DNA of 64,000 bases, from assembly GCF_024172165.1 (NCBI RefSeq), contig NZ_JAMZEB010000002.1, positions 2,935,501 through 2,999,500 of the forward strand, given 5' to 3'. This document shows, piece after piece, positions 35,338 to 43,381 of the stretch (within the stretch, counting starts at the first letter, position 1; each line of letters opens with the position of its first letter). The notes under the pieces are model-generated. The model was given only the letters and a program-made list of their open reading frames with translations. It was not told where the DNA came from and searched no databases. This DNA is from Nonomuraea thailandensis (GTDB taxonomy: Bacteria; Actinomycetota; Actinomycetes; Streptosporangiales; Streptosporangiaceae). The position numbers and the translations under genes were made by a program.

Positions 35338-36732
35338 TCACGAGCGCGGGGCGGCGACGTCGACGTCCTCGAGGATCCCGATCGCGTCGGGCACCAGGAT
35401 CGCCACCGAGTAGTAGGCGCTGACCAGGTACGACATCACGGCCTGCGGGTTGATGCCCATGAAGCGCACGTTCAGCCCCGGCTCGAACTCCTCGGGGATG
35501 CCCGTCTGGTAGAGCCCGACGACGCCCTGGTCGTCCTCGCCCGTCCGCAGCGCCAGGATCGACGTGGTGCGGTGCGGCGAGACCGGGATCTTGCCGCAGG
35601 GGAAGATCGGGATGCCCCGCCAGGCAGGCACCTCGTGCCCGTTGACCTCGGTGCTGCCCACGACCAGCCCCCGCTTGTTGCACTCGCGGAAGAACGCGGC
35701 GATCGCCTTGGGGTGGGCCAGCAGCAGCCGGGTCTTGCGCCGCATGCTGATCAGCTCGTCGAGGTCGTCGGGGGTGGGCGGGCCCGACCAGGTGTAGATG
35801 CGCTGGTCGTAGTCGGTGTTGTGGAGCAGCCCGAACTCGCGGTTGTTGAGCAGCTCCGACTCCTGGCGCTCGCGCAGCTCGTGGATGGTCAGGCGGAGCT
35901 GCTGCTCGATCTGGTTCATCGGGTCGTTGAACAGGTCGGCGACGCGGGTATGGACCCGCAGGATGGTCTGGGCGACGCTCAGCTCGTACTCGCGGGGGTG
36001 CAGGTCGTAGTCCACGAACGTGCCGTCGATGACCGGCTCGCCGGTGTGACCGGCCGACAGGCGCACGGCGGCCTCGCCGCGGCGGTTGACCGGCCTGCTC
36101 AGCGTGTCGAGGTAACCGGCGAGGTGCTCGCGCAGCGCGGCCGAGCGCTCCGCCACCCGCCGCAGCCCGTCGCGCGGCGCGAACAGCACCGTGCACGGCG
36201 TGGCGGCCCTGAACGTGCACGGCCAGCGGGCCTCGTCCTCGACGAGGACCTCGTCGCCGAACTGGTCGCCGTCGGCGATGACGCCGAGGAACTGGGTGGC
36301 GCCGTACCGGCCGGTGGCCAGGCGCTCGACCCGGCCGTGCGCGATCACCCAGGCGCCGGTGACGGGGCCGCCCTCCTCGGCGACGACGTCACCGGGCCGC
36401 AGCTCGCGCACCGCGAACTCGCCGGCGATGGCCGTCAGCGCGGCGGCGTCGCCGAAGCCGCGCAGCGCCGGGATCTCCGTCAGCGTCCCGGGCACGATCC
36501 GCGCGTCGCCGGACCCGCCCGGCACCACGCCGACGCGCCCGCGCCCCGGCCGGTGCGTCAGCCGCCGGTTGACCCGGTACGTCCCGCCGCGCACGTCGAC
36601 CCAGGGCAGCATGCGCAGCAGCCACCGGGAACTGATGGCCTGCATCTGCGGGCGGGTCTTGGTGGTCGTGGCCAGGTTGCGCGCGGCCCGGGTGTCCAGG
36701 CTGAGCCGGGTTTCCGTCGGGTCCGTGGGCAT
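35338..36732 (-). CDS. Family 2B encapsulin shell protein with cNMP-binding domain
   Basis: A 464-residue HK97-fold protein expected to self-assemble into a protein nanocompartment. The cyclic-nucleotide-binding-like insertion covers about 93-205 (VRELRPGDVVAEEGGPVTGAWVI; DQFGDEVLVEDEARWPCTF). The flanks carry the shell fold: TLTEIPAL, REYELSVAQTILRVHTRVADLFNDPMNQIEQQL, PTPDDLDELISMRRKTRLLLAHPKAIAAFFREC, and C-terminal MGINPQAVMSYLVSAYYSVAIL. These proteins were long labelled Crp-like regulators, but there is no DNA-binding domain here. GGAGGAAG precedes the ATG. Adjacent 2-MIB synthase and methyltransferase are its expected cargo or partners. Confidence 0.9.
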   Translation of the reverse strand: MPTDPTETRLSLDTRAARNLATTTKTRPQMQAISSRWLLRMLPWVDVRGGTYRVNRRLTHRPGRGRVGVVPGGSGDARIVPGTLTEIPALRGFGDAAALTAIAGEFAVRELRPGDVVAEEGGPVTGAWVIAHGRVERLATGRYGATQFLGVIADGDQFGDEVLVEDEARWPCTFRAATPCTVLFAPRDGLRRVAERSAALREHLAGYLDTLSRPVNRRGEAAVRLSAGHTGEPVIDGTFVDYDLHPREYELSVAQTILRVHTRVADLFNDPMNQIEQQLRLTIHELRERQESELLNNREFGLLHNTDYDQRIYTWSGPPTPDDLDELISMRRKTRLLLAHPKAIAAFFRECNKRGLVVGSTEVNGHEVPAWRGIPIFPCGKIPVSPHRTTSILALRTGEDDQGVVGLYQTGIPEEFEPGLNVRFMGINPQAVMSYLVSAYYSVAILVPDAIGILEDVDVAAPRS

Positions 36733-36762
36733 TCTTCCTCCGGGGGGTCGGACAGGCAGTCG

Positions 36763-36775
36763 CTACTAAAAGTAG
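36763..36775. promoter_or_regulatory. CTACT-AAA-AGTAG palindrome upstream of the encapsulin operon
   Basis: A perfect 5+3+5 palindrome lies 31-43 nt before the encapsulin start, next to TATAAC on the minus strand, which could be its -10 box. The adjacent stretch is the most AT-rich in this region. It could be an operator at the transcription start, shared with the divergent SDR gene. Position and symmetry are all that is known. Confidence 0.4.
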
Positions 36776-36880
36776 TTATATGACCACGCAGCGTAGAGTC
36801 TCTTGATCGATAGGAATGCTGTCGGGCAGGTGAGCCCGATGTGGCTTGCAGGTAAGTCCCTGCGACAACGGGAGGAAACC

Positions 36881-37681
36881 ATGAACGACGCGTACGACCG
36901 GGTGGCGATCGTCACGGGAGCCGACTCCGGCATCGGCAAGGCCACCGCCGTGGCGCTGGCCGAGCAGGGCTTCGACGTCGGCATCACCTACCACCACGAC
37001 CGCGACGGCGCGGAGGAGACCGCCCGCCTGGTCCGCGACCGCGGCCGGGCGCCCGCGGTCCGGCAGCACGACCTGACCGGCCCCGTACGCGCCGCCGAGG
37101 TCGTGGACGACTTGGCCGGCGAGCTGGGCGGCCTCGGCGTGCTGGTGAACAACGCGGGCACCGGCAGCCACGAGCCGCTGCTGGAGATGGGGTACGAGCG
37201 CTGGCGGGAGATCCTGGCGGTGGACCTCGACGGCGCGTTCCTGTGCGCCCAGCGGGCGGCCAGGCGCATGGTGGCCACCGGGCGCGGCGGCCGGATCGTC
37301 AACGTCACCAGCGTGCACGAGGAGTACCCGAAGATGGGCTCGGGGCCGTACTGCGCGGCCAAGGGCGGGCTGCGCATGCTCAGCCGGGTGCTGGCGCTGG
37401 AGCTGGCCGACCACGGCATCACCGTCAACACGGTGGCGCCGGGCGAGATCGCCACCCCCATGACCGGGCAGGAGGACCTGCCGCCGCAGGAGGGCAGCCG
37501 GCCGGGCAACCCGATCCCCAGGCCGGGCGACGCCCGCGAGGTCGCGGCCGTGGTGGCCTTCCTGGCCGGGCCGGCCGCCTCGTACGTCACGGGCGCGACG
37601 GTGTTCGTGGACGGCGGCATGACGATGATGGGCCCGCAGGGTGCCTCGGCCCTCGGCTCGGGTGAGTGGCGCAGGCTCTAG
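36881..37681 (+). CDS. Short-chain dehydrogenase/reductase
   Basis: A 266-residue classical SDR: TGADSGIGKATAVALAEQG cofactor motif, LVNNAGTGSHEPLL, catalytic Ser in NVTSVHEEYP, YCAAKGGLRML for YxxxK, and VAPGEIATPM. The C-terminal ATVFVDGGMTMMGPQG is typical of the glucose/3-oxoacyl reductase branch. GGGAGGAAA gives an excellent ribosome site. It is divergent from the 2-MIB operon; a role there, for example 2-MIB oxidation, is possible but unsupported. Confidence 0.92.
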   Translation: MNDAYDRVAIVTGADSGIGKATAVALAEQGFDVGITYHHDRDGAEETARLVRDRGRAPAVRQHDLTGPVRAAEVVDDLAGELGGLGVLVNNAGTGSHEPLLEMGYERWREILAVDLDGAFLCAQRAARRMVATGRGGRIVNVTSVHEEYPKMGSGPYCAAKGGLRMLSRVLALELADHGITVNTVAPGEIATPMTGQEDLPPQEGSRPGNPIPRPGDAREVAAVVAFLAGPAASYVTGATVFVDGGMTMMGPQGASALGSGEWRRL

Positions 37682-37698
37682 CCCTCCGCGAGCCCCCA

Positions 37699-37715
37699 CC
37701 GGCGGGGCCCGCCGG
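37699..37715 (+). terminator. GC hairpin terminator after the SDR gene
   Basis: CCGGCGGG-G-CCCGCCGG forms a perfect 8-bp stem 18 nt past the stop codon. There is no T-tract. Transcription downstream resumes with the phospholipase gene after a further 136 nt in which I see no other structure. Confidence 0.5.
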
Positions 37716-37851
37716 GCGGATGATGTTCATCGACCGTTCAGCGCGCTGCCCGCGGGCCGTCACCATGATCGCAACCGGGCGCTCCACCCTCGTTTCGGGC
37801 CAGTCCCAAAAGCAGTGATCAAGGCTGGCCGTAACGCTGGAGGAGCCCCGC

Positions 37852-39030
37852 ATGACGAGCAAGTCCCTGCCCGCCCTGGCCGCCGGAGTCGCCCTGGCCG
37901 CCGCCGCCCTCGCCGGCGCGGGACCGGCCGCCGCCGGGTCGTCCGGGTCGTCCGGGGCGTCCGCCTGCGCGGGCGCCCCCACCGGACCGGTGACGACCGG
38001 CGCCGTGTTCAGCGAGCCGGTCGGCGGGGACCCGGCCGCGATCGTAAGGACCCTCTGCGGCCTGGTCAGGCAGACGCCCGCGGGGGCGAGCATCCAGATC
38101 GCCCACTTCGTCATGTCCGGCACGGCCGGCGGTGAGTTCGCCGCCGAGCTGCTCGAAGCGCACCGGCGCGGCGTGCGGGTCCGCGTCGTCCTCGACGGCG
38201 ACCAGCGGGGCGCGGCCGTGGCCGCCCAGCTCGCGGCCGGGCTGGGCACCGACCTCACGGGCGACTCGTGGCTGCACGTGTGCACCGGCCCGATGTCGGG
38301 CGGCACCGCCGCCTGCATCGGCGACAAGGGGCAGCACAACAAGTTCTACCTGTTCTCGCGGGCCGGCCGGGCCTCCGACGTCGTGGTGCAGTCCTCGGCC
38401 AACCTGACCGACCTGAACTCCACCACGTACTGGAACAACGCCGTCGTCCTGCCCGGCGACAGGCGCCTGTACGCCGCGTACGACGCCTACTTCGCCGACC
38501 TGGCCGCAGAGCGGAAGAACCTCGACTACTACCGCGTCGTGCAGACGCGCAGCGCCCGCGCGCACTTCTTCCCCAAGGCGGACGGCGACCCGATCGTGGA
38601 CCACCTCGGCAGGGTCTCCTGCCGGCGCGGCACCACCATCAGGGTCGGCATGTCGGAATGGGACGCCTACCGCGTCGCCATCGCCGAGAAGCTGCGCGAC
38701 CTGGCCGGCGACGGCTGCCGGGTGCGGATCGTGTACGGGATCATCGACGACGAGGTCAAGGCCGTCCTGGCCGCGCAGCCCGGCATCGAGCTGAGCACCC
38801 TCGGCTCGGGCAGCGCGCTGCCCGGCCGCATCCACTCCAAGTACCTGCTCGTCGAGGGCTCCTACGACGGCGACCGCGACGCCCGCTGGGTCTTCACCGG
38901 CAGCCACAACTACAACGAGACCTCGCTGCGCCGCAACGACGAGACGCTGCTGCGGCTCAACGACAAGAACGTCTACCGGCAGTACGTGGCCAACTTCGAG
39001 CGCATGCGCGCCGCCGCCACCCAGGGCTGA
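37852..39030 (+). CDS. Secreted phospholipase D-like protein
   Basis: A 392-residue exported member of the PLD superfamily. The signal peptide spans about 1-29 (ALAAGVALAAAALAGAGPAAAG). Two HKD-type half sites are present: QHNKFYLFSRAG followed by QSSANLTD, and IHSKYLLVEGSYDG followed by TGSHNYNETS, each giving His and Lys plus the trailing Ser/Asn. The spacing after Lys to Asp is not canonical in the first motif, but both halves look active. It could hydrolyse phospholipids or a nucleic acid. Pairs of Cys suggest disulfides. Monocistronic. Confidence 0.87.
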   Translation: MTSKSLPALAAGVALAAAALAGAGPAAAGSSGSSGASACAGAPTGPVTTGAVFSEPVGGDPAAIVRTLCGLVRQTPAGASIQIAHFVMSGTAGGEFAAELLEAHRRGVRVRVVLDGDQRGAAVAAQLAAGLGTDLTGDSWLHVCTGPMSGGTAACIGDKGQHNKFYLFSRAGRASDVVVQSSANLTDLNSTTYWNNAVVLPGDRRLYAAYDAYFADLAAERKNLDYYRVVQTRSARAHFFPKADGDPIVDHLGRVSCRRGTTIRVGMSEWDAYRVAIAEKLRDLAGDGCRVRIVYGIIDDEVKAVLAAQPGIELSTLGSGSALPGRIHSKYLLVEGSYDGDRDARWVFTGSHNYNETSLRRNDETLLRLNDKNVYRQYVANFERMRAAATQG

Positions 39031-39070
39031 CGGTCGCGCGGACCCCGCGGCCCGCCGGGGAGACCCCGGG

Positions 39071-39832
39071 TCACCAGCCCCGGCCGCGCAGGAAGGCGGC
39101 GCACCGCGCGGTCCAGCCGCCCACGACCGGGTCCTCCTCCGCCAGCCCGAGACCGTGCCTGCCGCTGGGGTACACGTGCACCTCCTGCGCGACGCCGTGC
39201 CGGGCCAGCGCCAGGGAGAGCGACAGGGTGTTCTCGACCGGCACGGACTCGTCGTCGGCGGTGTGCCACAGGAACATGGGCGGCGTGTCCCCGGTCACCC
39301 GGTTCGCGAGCGAGAGCTCCTCGCGCACGGACCGGGGAGCGTCCGCGCCGAGCAGGTTCGCGGCCGAGCCCCGATGCGCGGCCGACCCGGTCAGCGTCGT
39401 GACGGGGTAGCACAGCACGGCCAGCCCGGGCCGGGGATCGGCCTCGTCCACGGCGTCGTGCGGGCCTTCCGCCGGCATCGGCCCCTTCCCGGTGGCGAGC
39501 AGCCCGGCCAGGTGCCCGCCCGCCGAGAACCCCAGCACCCCCACCCTGGCCGGATCCACCCCGGCGTCCGCCGCGTGGTGCCGCACCCAGCGCACCGCCC
39601 TGGCGGCGTCGAGGAGGGGGAGCGGGTGGCGGTGCGGCGCGATCCGGTACCGCAGCACGAACGCCGCCACACCCAGCGAGTTCAGCCACCGCGCGACCGG
39701 GGCGCCCTCGTGATCGGCCAGGTGGTGGTAGGCGCCGCCGGGGCACACCACCATCGCCGGCGCGGGGCCGTCCACGGGGAAGGCGGTGATGGTGGCCGCG
39801 CCGGTCGTGGGCCACAGGGGGTGCTCTGTCAT
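39071..39832 (-). CDS. Alpha/beta hydrolase (esterase/lipase, BD-FAE-like)
   Basis: A 253-residue hydrolase. Oxyanion block VVCPGGAYHHLADHEG, nucleophile in LGFSAGGHLAGLL, Asp in TADDESVPVENT, His in PSGRHGLGLAEED complete the triad. It resembles acetyl-xylan/feruloyl esterase-like and hormone-sensitive-lipase-like enzymes. No signal peptide. It is followed, in the transcription sense, by nothing on the same strand until the PLD gene, which is convergent. Confidence 0.9.
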   Translation of the reverse strand: MTEHPLWPTTGAATITAFPVDGPAPAMVVCPGGAYHHLADHEGAPVARWLNSLGVAAFVLRYRIAPHRHPLPLLDAARAVRWVRHHAADAGVDPARVGVLGFSAGGHLAGLLATGKGPMPAEGPHDAVDEADPRPGLAVLCYPVTTLTGSAAHRGSAANLLGADAPRSVREELSLANRVTGDTPPMFLWHTADDESVPVENTLSLSLALARHGVAQEVHVYPSGRHGLGLAEEDPVVGGWTARCAAFLRGRGW

Positions 39833-39874
39833 GTGCCGTGCCTTCGTGTCGCGGTGCGGACCGGTCTCGTGCGC

Positions 39875-40666
39875 CTAGTAACCAGGGAAGACGTGGCGCA
39901 ACAGGTCGAGGTCGGCGGCGCCGGTCGTGGCGACGCTCCCGGGCGTGTGGCGCGGCGCGAGGCGGCCCGCCACGAGCCGCAGCCACGACTCCGCGGGCAG
40001 CAGCAGCGTGCCGTCGGCCTCGCCGGCGACGTCGAAGTCCACGCTGATCCGCTCGCCCAGCCGCAACGCGAACTCCGACGCCGGCTCCGTCGTGGTGACG
40101 TGCACGACCGCGTGCTCGCCCTTGAGCCGCTCCGGCTTGGCGGCCCAGCCGAGCAGGTCGGGCGCCCCGTGCAGCAGCTCGCGGGTGGCCTCCGGAGCCA
40201 GGGTGGCGTGCTCGTCGAAGGCGACCCGCACGTCCCACGCGTGCAGGGTCAGCTCGCTGAGCCGCATCCGCCCGGCCGTGGCCACGTCGACCGGCTCCGG
40301 CAGGAAGCCCAGGTCGATGCGCAGGCTCGTCCGCGTGCCCGGGCCGAGCGACTCGTACAGCTCCGTCAGGGCCTGGCTCGATCGGGCGAAGCCGTCGGCG
40401 CGCTGCTCGCGCGTCATGGCGTTCCACCGGTCCCAGACGGACTGCATGAAGTCGCGGCCGGGGGCCGGGTCGCCGTCGAGGGCGGCGCGCAGGGTGGCGC
40501 GGGCGATCTCGGCGCCGCTGCCGAGGTGGCTCAGCACCTCCGAGACGTCCCATTCGGCCGAGCCCGAGGGGCGGGCCAGTTCGTCGCCGCCGAAGGAGGA
40601 CACGGCCGCGGCCAGGGAGTCGTGTCCGGTGCGAAGTGCGGTGATCACCGTGTCAGGGCTGGTCAT
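39875..40666 (-). CDS. Maleylpyruvate isomerase N-terminal/DinB-like metal-binding protein
   Basis: A 263-residue actinobacterial protein of the TIGR03083 type, related to mycothiol-dependent enzymes. The helical bundle carries metal-binding positions in EWDVSEVLSHLGSGAEIARA (first His) and MRLSELTLHAWDVRVAF (second His with Asp). The C-terminal half is a sterol-carrier-like fold (VDFDVAGEADGTLLLPAESWLRLVAGRL). It lies between the esterase and the TetR gene on one strand with 42-45 nt gaps, so an operon is likely. Thiol-dependent detoxification is the family inference. Confidence 0.85.
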   Translation of the reverse strand: MTSPDTVITALRTGHDSLAAAVSSFGGDELARPSGSAEWDVSEVLSHLGSGAEIARATLRAALDGDPAPGRDFMQSVWDRWNAMTREQRADGFARSSQALTELYESLGPGTRTSLRIDLGFLPEPVDVATAGRMRLSELTLHAWDVRVAFDEHATLAPEATRELLHGAPDLLGWAAKPERLKGEHAVVHVTTTEPASEFALRLGERISVDFDVAGEADGTLLLPAESWLRLVAGRLAPRHTPGSVATTGAADLDLLRHVFPGY

Positions 40667-40711
40667 CTGTTCTCCAGGGTGATGGACGAGCTCGTGCTCG
40701 GGTCAGGGCGG

Positions 40712-41308
40712 TCAGCGCGCCGTCACGGCGTCGCCGAGGACCGAGGCGACGACCGAGCGGACGTCCTCGGGCCACAGTGGCAGGCCGTCGAGGCCGGCGA
40801 ACAGCAGGTGCGCGGCGCCGACCAGCGTGGGAGCGAGCCGATCGACCTCGGCGCCGGCCGCGATGCGGCCGAGGTCCCGCTCGGCGGTGAGGTAGCCGGA
40901 CAGGATGATCCCGAGCTCCGTCATGACCGGGAGGCCGGCGATCGGCCTGGCCTCGCGCAGCCGGACGCGCACCTGGTTGTGGAAGGTGACCAGGGCGACG
41001 ATCGACACGGCGACCGGGTCGAAGAGCTTGATCAGGGCGTCGGTGAGGTTGTCGACCACGGTGCCCGTCCCGGCGGAGTCGCGCAGGACGGCGCCCTGGG
41101 CCTGCATCAGGCCGATGCGGTCGAGCACGAACTCCGCGAGGAAGGCGTCGAAGGACTCGAAGTGCCGGTGCAGGACCCCCTTGGCGCAGCCGGCCTGCGC
41201 GGTCACCGCCCGGCTGGTCAGCGCGTCCGGGCCGCCCTGCCGCAGGACCTGCTCGGCCGCGGCGAAGAGCTGGTCCCGCGGGTCGCGGAGGTGCACCCCT
41301 GTCGGCAT
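40712..41308 (-). CDS. TetR family transcriptional regulator
   Basis: A 198-residue regulator: PRDQLFAAAEQVLRQGG, then HTH ALTSRAVTAQAGCAKGVLHRHFESFDAFLAEF at about 29-60. GAAGGA precedes the ATG by 7 nt. On the same strand it is followed by the DinB-like protein and esterase, and preceded by the MFS gene 59 nt away, so it may regulate that whole run. Confidence 0.88.
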   Translation of the reverse strand: MPTGVHLRDPRDQLFAAAEQVLRQGGPDALTSRAVTAQAGCAKGVLHRHFESFDAFLAEFVLDRIGLMQAQGAVLRDSAGTGTVVDNLTDALIKLFDPVAVSIVALVTFHNQVRVRLREARPIAGLPVMTELGIILSGYLTAERDLGRIAAGAEVDRLAPTLVGAAHLLFAGLDGLPLWPEDVRSVVASVLGDAVTAR

Positions 41309-41367
41309 GGTCGATCCTTCTCCGCCCTGCACGTCGCCGCCCGCCCTGACGAACGGGCGGGTGCCCA

Positions 41368-42624
41368 CTATACGCCCACCATCGTGCGGGAGTCCTGCCT
41401 GCGGAGCAGGGGCCTGATCACGGTGAGCTGGGCCGCGGCCAGCAGCAGGCACACGAGGGCCAGGCCGCCCCACAGGCCGGCCGGCCCGGCGAGCTCCAGG
41501 AGCTGCGTGCCGCACAGCGGCGCCAGGACGGTGGCGAAGCCCCAGCAGGTGCCGAAGACCGACAGGTAACGTCCCCGCGCGTCCGGGGGCGCCAGGCCGA
41601 CGACGAGGGCGTAGCTGCGCCCGAACATCAGCACGTCACCGGCGCTCCACACCACCGTGGCGGCGAGGTGGCCCGGCAGTCCCTCCGCCGCGGCGTAGCC
41701 GGCCAGGCCCGCGGCGAGCAGCAGGTAACCGGACGTCATCGCCGCGTGGTGCGACAGCGCCGCCGTCCACCGCAGCAGCGGCTGGCAGAGCGCCATCACC
41801 ACGGCCGCGACGGCCGACAGCAGCCCGGCGTCCGCCGCCTCCAGCCCGCGCCGCGCCAGCGCCAGCGGCATCGCCATCCCCACCTGCATGAAGATCACGG
41901 CGAAGAGCGTGCCGGAGAGCAGGAGCACGAGCAGCCTGCGGTCGCGCCAGGCCGACACCCCGCCCTGCGCCGGCCTTCGGCCCTGCGCCGGCCCCCCGCC
42001 CTGCGCCGGCCCCCCGCCCTGCGCCGGCTCCCCGGCCCGGCGGGGGGCGGCAGGCGGATCGGCGGGCAGCACGAGGCGGATCACGGCCGCGCAGATCAGG
42101 CAGCTCACGGCGTCCGCGACGAACAGCCAGCGCAGGTCCCAGCGGCCCAGGCCCGCGGCGATCAGGCCGGCGCCCATGCCGCCCACCGCCAGGGCCGTGT
42201 TGAACAGGCTGAACGCCTGCGCCTGCTGGGCGGGCCGTACGGCGTCGGCGATCATCGCCTGCGACGGCGGCTCGTAGATCTCGAACGCCAGCCCGAGCAG
42301 CACGGCGAACACCGCGACCATCGCCACGGAGGACGAGAGCGCGATGCCGGCCTGTGCCAGCGCGCACGCCACCAGCCCGGCGACGATCGTGCGGCGGCGG
42401 CCGAGCCGGTCGGCCAGCACGCCGCCCAGCAGCCGCGAGGGGATCGTGGCCAGGCCGAAGGCGGCGGAGATCGCGCCGGCGGCGACCACGCTGACCCCGA
42501 AGCCGCTGGTGATCAGGACGGTGAGGAACCCGACGGAGAAGGCCCCCAGCCGGTTGACCGCCCGTGCCAGGACGAGCCACCACACCGTACGCGGCAAGCG
42601 CTCCGCACCCCCGATGATCGGCAC
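41368..42624 (-). CDS. MFS transporter with a central repeat-encoded loop
   Basis: A 418-residue 12-TM transporter: motif A in LGGVLADRLGRRRTIVAGL, and the N- and C-halves are separated by a cytoplasmic loop of PAQGGG repeats (about residues 197-220). A GTG six bases upstream is in frame, but GGGAGG fits the chosen GTG with 7-nt spacing. The divergent CGNR gene and a perfect inverted repeat lie directly upstream; the repeat overlaps the probable promoter, pointing to repression of this pump. Substrate unknown. Confidence 0.87.
   Translation of the reverse strand: MPIIGGAERLPRTVWWLVLARAVNRLGAFSVGFLTVLITSGFGVSVVAAGAISAAFGLATIPSRLLGGVLADRLGRRRTIVAGLVACALAQAGIALSSSVAMVAVFAVLLGLAFEIYEPPSQAMIADAVRPAQQAQAFSLFNTALAVGGMGAGLIAAGLGRWDLRWLFVADAVSCLICAAVIRLVLPADPPAAPRRAGEPAQGGGPAQGGGPAQGRRPAQGGVSAWRDRRLLVLLLSGTLFAVIFMQVGMAMPLALARRGLEAADAGLLSAVAAVVMALCQPLLRWTAALSHHAAMTSGYLLLAAGLAGYAAAEGLPGHLAATVVWSAGDVLMFGRSYALVVGLAPPDARGRYLSVFGTCWGFATVLAPLCGTQLLELAGPAGLWGGLALVCLLLAAAQLTVIRPLLRRQDSRTMVGV
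41963..42034. repeat. Four 18-bp tandem repeats inside the MFS gene
   Basis: Units CCCTGCGCCGGCCTTCGG, two identical CCCTGCGCCGGCCCCCCG and CCCTGCGCCGGCTCCCCG run head to tail. Read on the coding strand they give PAQGGG-type hexapeptides in the central loop. The 18-bp unit keeps frame, so copy number may vary between strains without breaking the protein. Confidence 0.9.
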
Positions 42625-42636
42625 GTTCACCTCCCG

Positions 42637-42668
42637 CGTGACCGACGAAGCTGATAACGTCGGTCACG
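42637..42668. promoter_or_regulatory. Perfect 11-bp inverted repeat operator between MFS and CGNR genes
   Basis: CGTGACCGACG and its exact complement CGTCGGTCACG are separated by 10 nt (AAGCTGATAA). Arm centres are two helical turns apart, suiting a dimer on one DNA face. It sits 13 nt upstream of the MFS start and 30 nt before the CGNR start, within both promoters. The adjacent CGNR zinc-finger protein is the obvious candidate binder, which is inference. Confidence 0.7.
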
Positions 42669-42697
42669 AACGTAGAGCGGAAGGAGTGACCAGTCAA

Positions 42698-43294
42698 GTG
42701 TTGTTCGATAGTCACGTGGCGATCCTGCTCGACACCGCGGTATCGCTCGTGAACGTGCTGACCGACGGCGGCGACCGCGGCAAGCCCTACGTGGCGCCCA
42801 GGGGCGACTCGCTGCCGGACATGATCCGCGCCGTCCTGCCCGGCAACGTGACGGTGTCCATGGAGGAGGCCCTCTACCTGGCCGGGACCACGCTGAAGGT
42901 CCGGCGCGTGTTCGAGGCGATGGACGCCGGGCGGGAGGACGACGCCGCCGCCGTCGTCAACGCGCTCGTCATCAGCACGGGCGCGCGGCCCCAGCTCGAC
43001 CGCGTGCCCGGCGAGCCGTGGCAGGTCCACTTCCACGGCGCCGACGACACCCTCGCCGTGGGATGGAGCGCCGGCATCGCCTCCGCCCTGACGCTGGCCA
43101 TCGGCAGCGACCTCGGCGGGCGCCTCGGCCTCTGCCAGGCCAGGCAGTGCGACCGCGTGTACGTGGACGCCTCCCGCAACGGGGTGCGCCAGTTCTGCTC
43201 CCGCTCCTGCCAGAGCCGGACGAAGGCGGCGGCCTTCCGCGCCCGCTCGCCCGCCCGCCCGACCGACCGCCGGACCTCCCGTCACACCGGCTGA
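42698..43294 (+). CDS. CGNR zinc-finger (ABATE-like) putative regulator
   Basis: A 198-residue protein. The N-terminal stress-associated ABATE-like domain begins LLDTAVSLVNVLTDGG; the C-terminal zinc finger is GRLGLCQARQCDRVYVDASRNGVRQFCSRSCQSRTKAAAFRAR, with Cys pairs CxxxxC and CSRSC around the NGVR version of the CGNR motif. These proteins are thought to be DNA-binding regulators. The GTG follows AAGGAG at 11 nt; an in-frame GTG 12 bases earlier has worse spacing. Divergent from an MFS pump with a shared palindrome. Its 3' end, including the stop, is tandemly duplicated. Confidence 0.87.
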   Translation: MLFDSHVAILLDTAVSLVNVLTDGGDRGKPYVAPRGDSLPDMIRAVLPGNVTVSMEEALYLAGTTLKVRRVFEAMDAGREDDAAAVVNALVISTGARPQLDRVPGEPWQVHFHGADDTLAVGWSAGIASALTLAIGSDLGGRLGLCQARQCDRVYVDASRNGVRQFCSRSCQSRTKAAAFRARSPARPTDRRTSRHTG

Positions 43295-43338
43295 GGGGCC
43301 CGCCGGCCACCGTCACACCGGCTGAGGGGCCCCGCCGG
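43281..43338 (+). repeat. Stop-spanning tandem duplication (31-bp period) at the CGNR 3' end
   Basis: GTCACACCGGCTGAGGGGCC plus CGCCGG occurs at 43281 and again at 43312 with one extra C. The first copy contains the CGNR stop TGA, and the second carries the same TGA in the same setting. A partial third copy, CCGTCACAC, appears at about 43345-43353. Confidence 0.85.
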
Positions 43339-43381
43339 GCGCCGCCGTCACACGATCGTCTGGTCCGCCTGCGCGTACACG

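Noticed and set aside
35338..36732. Annotation of the cNMP-domain protein as a Crp/Fnr transcription factor
   Set aside because: No C-terminal winged helix is present, the protein is twice the usual length, and the flanking sequence and neighbours match encapsulin shell proteins.
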